Shown: one piece after another, positions 1 to 7,543 of the stretch
Layout of the letters: each line of letters opens with the position of its first letter
Position numbering within the stretch: the first letter of the stretch is position 1
Translations under genes and position numbers: made by a program
Source: a virus
Virus record (IMG/VR): IMGVR_UViG_3300044814_000069
Location: 1-29,408 of that record
Reading direction: 5' to 3' (one strand)
DNA: 29,408 nucleotides
Notes under the pieces: model-generated
Told to the model about the DNA's origin: nothing
The model's database searches: none
The model's input: the letters and a program-made list of their open reading frames with translations, nothing else

Positions 1-924
1 CTTCAGCCGCAGAGCGTCATCGTTCGCCAGAATCGACAGGTACCGCAACCACTCATGCTCGGCCTTGACCAGGAAGCCGTTCTCACCGTGCCGGATGAAC
101 GAGCGGTACACATCGCAGTCGGTGGCGATGGCCGGGATGCCACGGGCCGCGTACTCCAGCACCTTGATGTTCGACTTGCTGTAATCGAAGGGCCGCATGG
201 CGAGCGGGGCTAGTCCGATGTCAAAGTCGAGCGTCGCATAGTAACCGGGCGGGTCGTCGTAGACCGGTACCCACCGGCTGTACTTAGCCCGCTCCCCGGC
301 CTTGAACGTCGGCCGGAAGTCGGTGCCGCCGAGCCGCAGGTCCCAGCCGGGGAAGCGCTTCAGGAACCGGCGCACGGGCTCGGCTACCACCCCGACGTCC
401 GCCCCGTGACTGGCCCCGCCCTGGTAGCCGACGGCCGGACGCTTGTTCTCCTGCCGCGGCATGTCCAGTACGAACGCCGGGATGCAGTTGGGCAGCACCG
501 CGACATCCTGGTTACCCGTACTCTCGCGCATCACCCCGGCCAGGTACTCCGTGGTGACGGTCACCAGATCGGAGACCTCGGCCATGTGCGTCACCGCATC
601 CCGGATCTCCGGCTTGCTGTACAGGTGGTAGGCATTCCAGTTCTCCGGGTTGATGCTGAACACGTCGTCGTCGGTGTCGTAGACCAGCCGCGAGAACGGC
701 CCCCGGGCGCGGCGCCAGGCCTCCATCCCCTTGTGCAGGTTGAGCCGCTGCCCGACAATCACGTCGTAGCCAACCAGGTCGGAAGAGGTGATTGTGGCGC
801 GGTCGTCATCATTCGCCGACAGGAAGGTCACCTCGTGACCGTGCTTCGCCAGCTCACGTAGCGGCATCGCGACCCGGTACCAGCAGCAGCCTGAGCCGCC
901 ATCGTGGAGAGCGAGGATCTTCAT
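1..924 (-). CDS. GT-B (GT4-like) glycosyltransferase, 3' end cut by window edge
   Basis: Translated from the minus strand, this frame is open from the ATG at 924 to the left edge (308 codons, no stop). The product begins MKILALHDGGSGCCWYR, then has a first Rossmann half with YDVIVGQRLNLHKG and VYDTDDDVF. A second half holds VGYQGGASHG, a stretch like DFDIGLAPL, and KVLEYAARGIPAIATD followed by GENGFLV. That last group is the donor-binding signature of GT4-type GT-B enzymes, which transfer a sugar from a nucleotide-sugar donor. It overlaps the upstream PLD-like gene by 4 bp (ATGA), so it is co-translated as the last visible gene of the sugar island. Acceptor unknown; virion protein or host glycan are both possible. 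Family call firm, substrate not. Confidence 0.85.
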   Translation of the reverse strand, partial: MKILALHDGGSGCCWYRVAMPLRELAKHGHEVTFLSANDDDRATITSSDLVGYDVIVGQRLNLHKGMEAWRRARGPFSRLVYDTDDDVFSINPENWNAYHLYSKPEIRDAVTHMAEVSDLVTVTTEYLAGVMRESTGNQDVAVLPNCIPAFVLDMPRQENKRPAVGYQGGASHGADVGVVAEPVRRFLKRFPGWDLRLGGTDFRPTFKAGERAKYSRWVPVYDDPPGYYATLDFDIGLAPLAMRPFDYSKSNIKVLEYAARGIPAIATDCDVYRSFIRHGENGFLVKAEHEWLRYLSILANDDALRLK

Positions 925-1544
925 GTGATCAAGCCGTTCTTCTTCACCGCAGCAGCCCGGCGCATCAAGCCCACCTTGTGCTCGGTGTCCAGCCGGGCGC
1001 CGAACCGGGACAGAAACACCGGATTACAACTTACTAGCAAGGTGTTATTTTGAGCGCGATAACCGGGTGCGGGCTTCTTCGTCACGTCCACGCTGATCCC
1101 GGTGCCCTCGCCGGACGCCGACCAGTTGGTCGAGCCTTCCCACCCCAGGCCCTGCCCGGTCAGCACGCCGCCTTTGGTGTGACTGATCTGACTGGTAGCC
1201 GACGTGGTGACCACGAAGCTGTTGTAGAAGTCCGGGTTGTTCACTACATCCAGTGCGAGAATCGCCCGCTCGTGCACCCCGCCTGCCTGTGACTTGTCCA
1301 GCGTGCCCTGCACCGCCACGTTCGGGTTCCGCATCAACTGGACGATCGCGTCATTGAGTGCCTGGTCATCGTAACCGAACATGTTCATCTTGAGGCCCAT
1401 TGTCTCGTGGACAAGCAAGTCCAGCAAGATGGAGTGAATATCATCCCGGCCAGCGAAAAACAAGTAATGATCCCCGTACCCCGGGGTCAGGAAGCCCTCC
1501 GGGGTGTACTCGCCGAAAGCGGCCAGTCGGGGGTCATCAGTCAT
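921..1544 (-). CDS. PLD-like protein with one HKD-type motif
   Basis: 207 aa. The middle contains ISHTKGGVL, an HxK motif as in the phospholipase D/nuclease superfamily, followed by GSTNWS, matching the GS-N-S element that usually follows HxK. Upstream is a helix-strand unit typical of the fold (DIHSILLDLLVHETMGLKMNMFG). A single HKD half of about 200 aa matches the bacterial Nuc/PLDc_2-like proteins, which act as dimers on phosphodiesters (DNA, RNA or lipid). The D of HxKxxxxD is not at the canonical spacing, so activity is uncertain. It lies inside the sugar island with a 4-bp overlap with the downstream glycosyltransferase gene. No signal peptide is seen. It could be a DNA end-processing nuclease or a transferase. 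Confidence 0.65.
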   Translation of the reverse strand: MTDDPRLAAFGEYTPEGFLTPGYGDHYLFFAGRDDIHSILLDLLVHETMGLKMNMFGYDDQALNDAIVQLMRNPNVAVQGTLDKSQAGGVHERAILALDVVNNPDFYNSFVVTTSATSQISHTKGGVLTGQGLGWEGSTNWSASGEGTGISVDVTKKPAPGYRAQNNTLLVSCNPVFLSRFGARLDTEHKVGLMRRAAAVKKNGLIT

Positions 1545-1547
1545 AGC

Positions 1548-1628
1548 TCAGACGGTGCCCGTGGTGAGCAGCAGTACGATCACGATGATGACCAGGACAA
1601 GCAGCGCGACATACAGCAGATTCGGCAT
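1548..1628 (-). CDS. 26-residue single-pass membrane peptide
   Basis: A very short frame starting MPNLLYVALLVLVIIVIV and ending LLLTTGTV, almost entirely one hydrophobic helix. Its ATG lies 4 nt after the TGA stop of the preceding 54-aa membrane gene, in a purine-rich context, and its stop lies 3 nt before the PLD-like gene's start. The tight packing between two co-directional genes and the clean transmembrane character argue that it is real. No function can be assigned. Small phage membrane peptides of this kind can act in superinfection exclusion or host-membrane perturbation, but nothing here shows which. Confidence 0.5.
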   Translation of the reverse strand: MPNLLYVALLVLVIIVIVLLLTTGTV

Positions 1629-1631
1629 CAC

Positions 1632-1796
1632 TCACCAGCGTCCGTTGGGGCCGTAGACCCGAAAGGCCAGGTGGCCACACACGAAGACCATGGCGATGAA
1701 GCCGAGGACGATCAGGTGCTGCACCGAGATTGACTTGTCGATCCACCCGACAACAGCCGCGATGATGAAGATGACACCAGCGATAACCGCGAGCAC
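1632..1796 (-). CDS. 54-residue two-helix membrane protein
   Basis: GTG start preceded by an AGGAGG ribosome-binding site 5 nt upstream, one of the best in the window. The product has a first hydrophobic helix (VLAVIAGVIFIIAAVVGW), a short polar turn (IDKSISVQH), a second helix (LIVLGFIAMVFVCGHLAF) and a basic tail (RVYGPNGRW). It begins about 10 nt after the GT2 glycosyltransferase stop and is followed at once by the 26-residue membrane peptide. Co-location with sugar-transfer genes might mean a membrane anchor or accessory for them, but that is inference from position only. Confidence 0.65.
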   Translation of the reverse strand: MLAVIAGVIFIIAAVVGWIDKSISVQHLIVLGFIAMVFVCGHLAFRVYGPNGRW

Positions 1797-1805
1797 GATG
1801 ACCTC

Positions 1806-2531
1806 CTAAGCCACCCGGCCGCCGAAGAAGAGGGACGGCCACACATCTACTGTAACCTCTGGCACCTGTATATACCCGATCCCGGCATGTATCCACCGGT
1901 TGACCAGGTCCCAGTCCTCGAAGTCGCCGGCCGGACCCCAGGTACCGTGTAGCAATATCTCGCGGCGGTGCATGATCATCGGAGTGCCGATGTTACCGCA
2001 GCTAGGCGGTCCCCAGCCGATCTCCGTCACTGGGTCTGCCCCCTCCGGCGGCCGGTGCGACGCCATCAGCGACGAGGCCCAGCCCGCTTCCGGGTGCTCC
2101 GCCAGGGCGGCGGCGAGCTTAGCTACATGCTCTGGGCGCAGCGTATCGTCGTCATCACAGTAAGCGATCAAGTCTCCAGCGGCCTGTTCGATTCCACGCA
2201 GTCGTGCGAGATGTCCCCAGTGCGGGGCGAGATCATGCTGGGGCAACTCGTAGAACCACACCGGATGATTACGTCCTTGCCGGATGTCCTGGCAGTCCGT
2301 AGCGGGCATGCTGCTCTGGAACTTCTCCGCTAGCTCCGGGTCAGGCCCGTCCGAGACAACGATGTGCTCAACGTTCGGGTACGTCTGACCCTGAACCCCA
2401 GCGATGCACCTGTTGAACAGCAGCTCGTGCCGGTGCCAGGTGGGGGTGACGATCGAGACAAGAGGCAAATGCAACGGACATCCAGCCTTAGTTACCCCAG
2501 GTTCTGAGTGACTGACTGAACGAAACTCCAA
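1806..2531 (-). CDS. GT2-family glycosyltransferase
   Basis: 241 aa from the first possible start. LVSIVTPTWHRHELL near residues 24-38 is the first strand of a GT-A nucleotide-sugar binding fold, followed by GQTYPNVEHIVVSDG. YCDDDDTLRPEH (about 124-135) carries the acidic DxD-type metal and donor site. GT2 enzymes are inverting transferases using UDP- or GDP-sugars. The annotated start overlaps the upstream 66-aa gene by 40 bp, so translation may begin later, for example at a TTG near residue 20, since the fold itself starts near residue 23. It sits mid-island with other glycosyltransferases and epimerases. Acceptor unknown. Confidence 0.85.
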   Translation of the reverse strand: MEFRSVSHSEPGVTKAGCPLHLPLVSIVTPTWHRHELLFNRCIAGVQGQTYPNVEHIVVSDGPDPELAEKFQSSMPATDCQDIRQGRNHPVWFYELPQHDLAPHWGHLARLRGIEQAAGDLIAYCDDDDTLRPEHVAKLAAALAEHPEAGWASSLMASHRPPEGADPVTEIGWGPPSCGNIGTPMIMHRREILLHGTWGPAGDFEDWDLVNRWIHAGIGYIQVPEVTVDVWPSLFFGGRVA

Positions 2532-2692
2532 GGGGCGAATATCCGCATGTGGTCCCCGGTTTCCGTTTCGTCGAACATCAGACCGTGATCCTGAAAATCG
2601 ATGGCGGCCACTGACGGGAAAACATGGCCGTCACGAAAATACACTGTCAGGTCAGCACTAGAATCGAACACTACCCTCTTGATGTCAGTCAT
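2492..2692 (-). CDS. Small hypothetical protein (66 aa)
   Basis: Begins MTDIKRVVFDSSADLTVYF after an AAGGG ribosome-binding site. The sequence alternates hydrophobic and polar residues, suggesting a small beta-rich domain (FRDGHVFPSVAAIDFQDH). It lies between the epimerase gene (stop 9 bp upstream) and the GT2 gene, which it overlaps by up to 40 bp. Not recognised. Position suggests an accessory of the sugar island. Confidence 0.55.
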   Translation of the reverse strand: MTDIKRVVFDSSADLTVYFRDGHVFPSVAAIDFQDHGLMFDETETGDHMRIFAPWSFVQSVTQNLG

Positions 2693-2701
2693 ACCCTTAT
2701 C

Positions 2702-3685
2702 CTACCCGCCCCCGGTTAAGTGGCATGGCTTCCCTCCCTGGCTGACGATGACATCGCGGATAATGTCGTCCAGGCTCCGGGTAACCTGGAAGCCAGCCAG
2801 CTCACGGACAGCCGTGCAGTCCGGGACACCACGCTGCATGTCATCCCAGTCAGCACCCATCACGTCCTCCAGCGGCTGATAGGTAACCTTCCCGGTCCCG
2901 CCTGCCAGCTCCAGTACGCGGATCGCCAGGTGGCCGACGCTAACCTGCTCTGATGCGCCGATGTTGACCGCCCGCCCGTACGCTTCCGGAACCAGGGGCA
3001 GCGTGGCCAGCGCGGGCACCACATCGGCCACGTGGCAGAAACTGCGCCGCTGGCTGCCATCTCCGTGCACGGTCAGCGACTCTCCCGCTAGCGCCTGCTG
3101 AACAAACCGGGGGATGACCATACCGAACTCGGCGCTCTGCCACGGCCCGGCAATATTGAACGGCCGGACGATGACCGCGCGCAGCCCGTGATCCCGCGCG
3201 TAGGCACTGATCATCGACTCGTCGGCCGCCTTCGCCTCCGCATAAGCCCAGCGCGGGCGCAACGGCGAACCGAGCGTACGCAGCGCATCCTCCTGCAGGG
3301 AGCCGGGAGTAGTGCCGTAGATCTCGCTGGTCGACGTGAACAGCAGCACGGCTCCGTACCGGGCCGCCGCAGTGGTGACGTTCCGGGTGCCCTCCAGGTT
3401 AACCTCCAGGCTGTGCCGCCAGTGATCCCGAATGGTGAGCGTGCCGACGGCTGCAGCCAGGTGATAGATCACGTCCGCACGGCGAGCCAGTCGGTACACA
3501 AGATTTTCCTCTAGCACCGACCCGGTCACTAGCCGGAAACCAGGGCCATCACGTAGGCCAGCCAGATTCTCCGGGTTCCCGGTACTCAGGTCGTCGAGCC
3601 CGGTGACATTATGACCCAGCCGAATCAACTCGTCACACAAGTGCGATCCGATAAACCCTGCCGCTCCAGTGACCAGCGCCTTCAC
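2702..3685 (-). CDS. NAD-dependent nucleotide-sugar epimerase/dehydratase (extended SDR)
   Basis: The start is placed at GTG 3685, which overlaps the stop of the GT17-like gene (GTGA); the fold begins at once with VKALVTGAAGFIGSHL, the GxxGxxG NAD-binding motif. TSTSEIYGTT supplies the catalytic Ser/Thr and YAEAKAADE the Tyr-x-x-x-Lys pair. VRPFNIAGPWQ and the HGDGSQRRSFCHVADVV region are the substrate-side motifs of UDP/dTDP-sugar epimerases and dehydratases. 327 aa is the normal length. It converts one nucleotide sugar to another in the cytoplasm, presumably feeding the neighbouring transferases. Exact substrate cannot be read; 4-epimerase, 4,6-dehydratase and UDP-xylose synthase are alternatives. 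Confidence 0.88.
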   Translation of the reverse strand: MKALVTGAAGFIGSHLCDELIRLGHNVTGLDDLSTGNPENLAGLRDGPGFRLVTGSVLEENLVYRLARRADVIYHLAAAVGTLTIRDHWRHSLEVNLEGTRNVTTAAARYGAVLLFTSTSEIYGTTPGSLQEDALRTLGSPLRPRWAYAEAKAADESMISAYARDHGLRAVIVRPFNIAGPWQSAEFGMVIPRFVQQALAGESLTVHGDGSQRRSFCHVADVVPALATLPLVPEAYGRAVNIGASEQVSVGHLAIRVLELAGGTGKVTYQPLEDVMGADWDDMQRGVPDCTAVRELAGFQVTRSLDDIIRDVIVSQGGKPCHLTGGG

Positions 3686-4464
3686 CGTGGCCTGAACCAG
3701 CCCGGCGGGCACTTCCGCTCGTAGATCCACTTCGGCCAGCTCGCGTCCACGTCGACCGGGTGCAGCGGACCAGCATACCCATGGCGGCCGAACGGATTAG
3801 CGCCCTGCCGGTAAAATGCCTCGTCGACCAAAGTCGCCGCAATGTTGGCCACGTCTTCCGTATGCGGCGTGGAATCCAGCTTCGCTTGCACACCAGGCAC
3901 ACCGCCCAGCCAGGTCAAATGATGCCCGCTGCCAGGGAGTGGTCGGCCACTCCAGATCTCACGTCGTGCTTGCATAAACGACGTCACGTCTTCCACCCGA
4001 GCGACCCCGGATGTTCGTAGCTGATCCCATACCCAGTCCACCGCAAAAATGCAGCACATCATCTCAAAAACAAACAAACCCTGCCAGGGGGCCAGCGCAG
4101 CCTCAATGGCGTAAGCATTGGGAATCTCATCCAGGTCCGCGAGGATCAGTACATCGCTAGAATCCGCATCCTGCAAGCCCCGACCGATCGCATCCCGCTG
4201 CGCGCCCTCACGCTGCCAGGCTGCCTCTCTGGTATCACCGCCGATGTCCGCTAGCTCGCTGGCCACCACGTGCACGATTTGATTCGCCCACGGTGCAAAT
4301 CGTTCCCTATTCTCCATGTACACCAAAGGCTTCGGGTGCCCGCGGTGGTCAACCGGGGCTTCCACCAGCACGTGCTTGTACACCGGATACTGCTCGAACT
4401 GAACCAGACGGCACTCCAGCATGTCCAGCTCATCCCGAAACATGAACGTATCCCACAAGCGCAT
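3682..4464 (-). CDS. GT17-like glycosyltransferase
   Basis: 260 aa. The opening MRLWDTFMFRDELDMLECRL, then VEAPVDHRGHPKPLVY and ENRERFAPW, match the N-terminal layout of GT17 (the beta-1,4-GlcNAc transferase, MGAT3-like family). AWQREGAQRDAIGRGL leads to VLILADLDEIP (about residues 105-115), which holds the acidic donor/metal site. In eukaryotes GT17 adds bisecting GlcNAc; bacterial and phage members are uncharacterised. It overlaps the upstream methyltransferase gene by 1 bp and the downstream epimerase by 4 bp, so all three are translationally coupled. Confidence 0.75.
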   Translation of the reverse strand: MRLWDTFMFRDELDMLECRLVQFEQYPVYKHVLVEAPVDHRGHPKPLVYMENRERFAPWANQIVHVVASELADIGGDTREAAWQREGAQRDAIGRGLQDADSSDVLILADLDEIPNAYAIEAALAPWQGLFVFEMMCCIFAVDWVWDQLRTSGVARVEDVTSFMQARREIWSGRPLPGSGHHLTWLGGVPGVQAKLDSTPHTEDVANIAATLVDEAFYRQGANPFGRHGYAGPLHPVDVDASWPKWIYERKCPPGWFRPR

Positions 4465-5009
4465 TAGAGCACCTCCGCGAAACTGACCCCACGCGGAGTT
4501 CGCAATGTGATAACCCGCAGCTCACCGCGCTCCTCGAAGGGGAAGAGCTGAGGGCGAACCGTGTGATGCGGCGCCGCGTCATGCACGCCGATAACCGCAC
4601 CGGGAATCATTCGGGGCAGCAGGTGCTCGATGTCCCGGCCCCGGGTGGTACCACTGTCTACCCAAGCGAACCCGATCCTGTCTGGCACATCCCAGCTCGC
4701 GCTATCTCCAGCCACCACCGTTACAGGTAGCCCGGTACAGGCACGACGAGCCTGCGCTACGCACTCGAAATTAATCTCCACCGCGTACAAGTGCCCGTGC
4801 CCGTTCTTATGCAGCGCCACGCCGATCGCCTCAGTCGTCTGACCCTCCCAGGTGCCTGTTTCCACTGCAACGTCCGGCTGCAGCGCCCGCACGAACGCAG
4901 CCACCAACTCGGTAACCTCGTGCTCCGTTCCCTCCCCGTCCTGAGAATGCCAGTACTGCGGATTCGGACACCATGGCACCGAAGACGTAAATCGGTCTTC
5001 AGTCATCAC
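4464..5009 (-). CDS. Class I SAM-dependent methyltransferase-like protein
   Basis: 181 aa. VAVETGTWEGQTTEAIG is the glycine-rich SAM-binding loop (motif I), YAVEINFECVAQAR supplies the acidic residue after strand beta-2, and IGFAWVDSGTTRGRDIEHLLPRMIPGAVIGVHDAAPH resembles the Methyltransf_24 type seen in carbohydrate-modifying clusters. That type methylates sugars or small molecules. Flanked and overlapped by glycosyltransferase genes, it is most simply a sugar O-methyltransferase. Substrate inferred from context only. Confidence 0.75.
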   Translation of the reverse strand: MMTEDRFTSSVPWCPNPQYWHSQDGEGTEHEVTELVAAFVRALQPDVAVETGTWEGQTTEAIGVALHKNGHGHLYAVEINFECVAQARRACTGLPVTVVAGDSASWDVPDRIGFAWVDSGTTRGRDIEHLLPRMIPGAVIGVHDAAPHHTVRPQLFPFEERGELRVITLRTPRGVSFAEVL

Positions 5010-5716
5010 GCACCAACCTGATGATAATTCCGGAGTGCCGCGGCATCCTCAGCCCGCCAGGTAACGTACGGCTCAGAGAAGAACTCGGTCGGCCGGTAAC
5101 CACTACGACTCTCCTGGTAGGTCTGATCGTCATTGTGCCCGGTTAGGTCAAACCGGTCCTGCAGCACAGTGATCCCCGGCTCGGGCGTAACAGCGATCCC
5201 GGCCTCCCGGGCCACCAGCTCGTACCAGGAGTCCGTCGCGGGCAGCGGGCAGAACCGGCCGAGCACGTAAAACACGTCCATGTGCACGATCGGAAAGCAA
5301 ACCCAGCCGGGAAAATTGTCCTCGGGATAGATAACCGAACAGGATAGCTGAGCGCGCACAATGTCATCCCAGCCGCGGGTCTGCATCAGCCCGTCATCAC
5401 CCCAGGTAGGCAGTACCCACTCCCCGGTCACCTGATCCAGCAGCCCGGTATAGTAATGCGCCAGTCCCGGATAGCCGTAACGCTCGGGAGCTTCCCAGAT
5501 GACGTCGGCACCGAGCACCTTCGCCGTCTGCGCCGTCTCCGGGTCATCCGGGTCATGTGCGACGAGGACTTCCAGTAGCTCAGGGTGCGCAGCCTGCTCT
5601 CGCAGTGACGCGATCGAGGCGGTGAGCATCTCCGGGCGGCGACGAGACGGCAGCGTCACCGAGATGACCCCCAGGCGACGGTCGGCCAGGGGAATCAGCT
5701 GGAGCGGGAGCATCAC
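5006..5716 (-). CDS. GT-A-fold glycosyltransferase (GT2-like)
   Basis: 236 aa. LGVISVTLPSRRRPEMLTAS is a GT-A first strand and helix; LEVLVAHDPDDPET follows, and VTGEWVLPTWGDDGLM gives a divergent DD metal/donor site. The C-terminal half, rich in Trp and Tyr (FPIVHMDVFYVLGRF, YPEDNFPGW), matches phage-encoded glycosyltransferases rather than cellular cell-wall enzymes. Overlaps of 4 bp on both sides place it in one translation chain with two methyltransferases. Substrate unknown. Confidence 0.75.
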   Translation of the reverse strand: MMLPLQLIPLADRRLGVISVTLPSRRRPEMLTASIASLREQAAHPELLEVLVAHDPDDPETAQTAKVLGADVIWEAPERYGYPGLAHYYTGLLDQVTGEWVLPTWGDDGLMQTRGWDDIVRAQLSCSVIYPEDNFPGWVCFPIVHMDVFYVLGRFCPLPATDSWYELVAREAGIAVTPEPGITVLQDRFDLTGHNDDQTYQESRSGYRPTEFFSEPYVTWRAEDAAALRNYHQVGA

Positions 5717-6267
5717 GCAGGCACCTCGATAATGCCAAGTCCGGGAGAATCCGGACCGCCAGGGACGTGCCGCCAGGATACCCCGGTCTCCGCACTCCAG
5801 TCATTGAGTGCCCTGGAAACCCCGGGCCAGCCGAGCGGGTAGAAGCGGGTTCCCTCGGTCTTCGTGTCATGCAGGAGAACCGTGCCGCCGGGGCGCACCT
5901 TTGGCACGTACAGGCGCAGCTCCGCTAGCGTGTGCTCATAGGAGTGGCTCGTGTCAATGAACAGCACGTCCGCGTCATCTGGGCAAAACGAGATTGCTTC
6001 CTTCGTCCTGTCGTCAGCGACTAGCAGGTGCCAGCATGCCAGGGAACGCCATGACTCCGGAACCTGCGGTTCAGCAACGTCAACTGACCACACCTCACCG
6101 TCCCAGGCTGCAGCTGCCGCCAGGAACGCCGCCGTAGAGTTGCCAGTACGAACACCCAGTTCGATCACACGCGCATCCTGGAGGCAGGCTGCATTGTAAA
6201 GCAGCGGCATCTGCTCAGTGATGTCATGGAACTGCGCTGCGCGGGCCTGGTATTCCGCGGTAATCAC
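5713..6267 (-). CDS. Class I SAM-dependent methyltransferase (Methyltransf_24-like)
   Basis: 184 aa. ARVIELGVRTGNSTAAFL is motif I, EVWSVDVAEP the strand-2 acid, DADVLFIDTSHSYEHTLAEL the catalytic-domain strand 4, and VRPGGTVLLHDTKTEG strand 5. This DTSHxYE...LHD pattern is typical of methyltransferases in glycan and antibiotic clusters. It is related in layout to the methyltransferase at 4464-5009 but diverged, so two different positions or sugars may be methylated. It overlaps the GME-like epimerase by 4 bp. Confidence 0.82.
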   Translation of the reverse strand: MITAEYQARAAQFHDITEQMPLLYNAACLQDARVIELGVRTGNSTAAFLAAAAAWDGEVWSVDVAEPQVPESWRSLACWHLLVADDRTKEAISFCPDDADVLFIDTSHSYEHTLAELRLYVPKVRPGGTVLLHDTKTEGTRFYPLGWPGVSRALNDWSAETGVSWRHVPGGPDSPGLGIIEVPA

Positions 6268-7232
6268 AGCTCAGACTTTACCTGGTCATAGACCCAGGCG
6301 TAAGTGCGCTCCATGCCCTCGCGGAAAGAAACCTGCGGCTTCCAGCCGACCGTCTCGCGGATCTTGGTGTCATCGCTCGGCCGGCCGCCGACGCCAACCG
6401 GGCCGTCAGTGTACACCCGGCCCACCCGGTAGTCAGCGATATCCTCGATAACGGCCACCAGCTCGTCAATAGAAGATGCCTTAGGCGAGCCAACGTTCAG
6501 CGGGTCCGTGCAGTCGCTGACAGCAATGGCCATCGTCGCGGCGACCGCGTCGTCCACGTAAGTAAAGGTGCGCCGGGCGGTACCGTCTCCCCAGACCTCG
6601 ATTGTCCTTGCCCCGGTCAGCTTGGCCATTGCCACCTTGCGGCACAGCGCCGTAGGAGCCTTCTCCCGGCCGCCCTTGTACCAGCCGTTCGGCCCGTACA
6701 CCGAGTAGTAACGGCCAATGCGCGCCTTCAGGCCCTTGTCCCGGGCGTACGCCTGGTACACGAACTCCGCGTACAGCTTCTCCCAGCCGTACCCGTTTTC
6801 TGGGTCGAAGTAGGTAGACAGCACGTCCGACTCTTTGATAGGAGGCGTGTCCGGACTCTCCTGGATGTGCAGCGGGTAGATGCACGAGGAGCTGGCGTAG
6901 TAGATACGTGCCCCGGCGAGAGTGGCAGCGCGGGCCATCTGCGTATCAGCGAGAATGTTGGTCATGCAGTCGGCGTGGTGATAGCTGATATAGCCCATAC
7001 CACCGGAGTCCGCGGCGAGATGGTAGACAACATCATTGCCCGCAGCAGCAGTCTGCGCGTTCGCTTGCTCGGACAGGTCCAGCTGCGCCATGTTCCGCGC
7101 CTCCGGGTGCACCTGCTTCCACTCGCTCAGCGGCCGAAGATCCGCCGTCTGCACCTGGTCGCCACGTTCCAGCAGTGCCCGGGTCAGATGACCACCGATG
7201 AACCCGCCCGCCCCGGTAACCAGAGATCTCAT
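6264..7232 (-). CDS. GDP-mannose 3,5-epimerase-like SDR enzyme
   Basis: Start placed at ATG 7232, where MRSLVTGAGGFIGGHLTRAL opens the NAD-binding fold; the in-frame upstream stretch has no conserved content. The run GGMGYISYHHADCMTNI, YYASSSCIYP, NGYGWEKLYAE, RYYSVYGPNGWYKGGREKAP and EVWGDGTARRTFTYVDDA closely follows GDP-mannose 3,5-epimerases (GDP-mannose to GDP-L-galactose/L-gulose), including the YxxxK-type catalytic pair. 322 aa is slightly shorter than plant GME. A GDP-sugar enzyme suggests at least one neighbouring transferase uses a GDP donor. First gene of the sugar island, 10 bp after a small Cys-rich gene. Confidence 0.85.
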   Translation of the reverse strand: MRSLVTGAGGFIGGHLTRALLERGDQVQTADLRPLSEWKQVHPEARNMAQLDLSEQANAQTAAAGNDVVYHLAADSGGMGYISYHHADCMTNILADTQMARAATLAGARIYYASSSCIYPLHIQESPDTPPIKESDVLSTYFDPENGYGWEKLYAEFVYQAYARDKGLKARIGRYYSVYGPNGWYKGGREKAPTALCRKVAMAKLTGARTIEVWGDGTARRTFTYVDDAVAATMAIAVSDCTDPLNVGSPKASSIDELVAVIEDIADYRVGRVYTDGPVGVGGRPSDDTKIRETVGWKPQVSFREGMERTYAWVYDQVKSEL

Positions 7233-7242
7233 ATCCGGTACT

Positions 7243-7389
7243 CTACAGCTCCTTGAGGTACCTGTAAGTCTCGTGATGCGCAACAGAGCAGAAGAAAATT
7301 TTCCGGCCGCTCTCGTAGTGCGTATCAAACAGGCCAGGTATGTCCGGGAGGCACATCCGGTCGCAGGTCCAGCAGAAGTAAACAGCCAC
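7243..7389 (-). CDS. 48-residue Cys/His-rich protein, probable zinc binder
   Basis: GTG start 4 nt after the previous stop. Product VAVYFCWTCDRMCLPDIPG then HYESGRKIFFCSVAHHETY. CxxC near the N-terminus and a later C-x3-HH make a compact zinc-knuckle pattern. It is wedged between two co-directional genes with gaps of 4 and 10 bp, supporting coding status. Similar tiny zinc proteins are common in actinophage genomes. Role unknown. Confidence 0.55.
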   Translation of the reverse strand: MAVYFCWTCDRMCLPDIPGLFDTHYESGRKIFFCSVAHHETYRYLKEL

Positions 7390-7393
7390 CAGA

Positions 7394-7543
7394 CTACCTA
7401 GTGCGGTCGTCCTTGTAGTCGTGACCCTTGTCAGCGTTTTTCACGGACGCCCTCTCCGCACCGCTCACCTCGGGCGTGCCGCCGGTCTGACCGCCCTTCG
7501 CGGGCTCAGTACCACTGGCGTACACACGGGCCAGGTCGCTCAT
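7394..7543 (-). CDS. Small polar protein (49 aa)
   Basis: Begins MSDLARVYASGTEPAKGGQ and ends KGHDYKDDRTR. It is rich in Gly, Thr, Lys and Asp with no hydrophobic core, so probably disordered. Its ATG overlaps the stop of the upstream 83-aa gene (ATGA). It is the most promoter-distal member of the run of low-complexity proteins that follows the capsid gene. Function unknown. Confidence 0.55.
   Translation of the reverse strand: MSDLARVYASGTEPAKGGQTGGTPEVSGAERASVKNADKGHDYKDDRTR

Noticed and set aside
1537-1896. 119-codon minus-strand frame between the PLD-like and GT2 genes
   Set aside because: It overlaps the end of the GT2 gene and the two small membrane genes, which have better start signals and clear hydrophobic helices.
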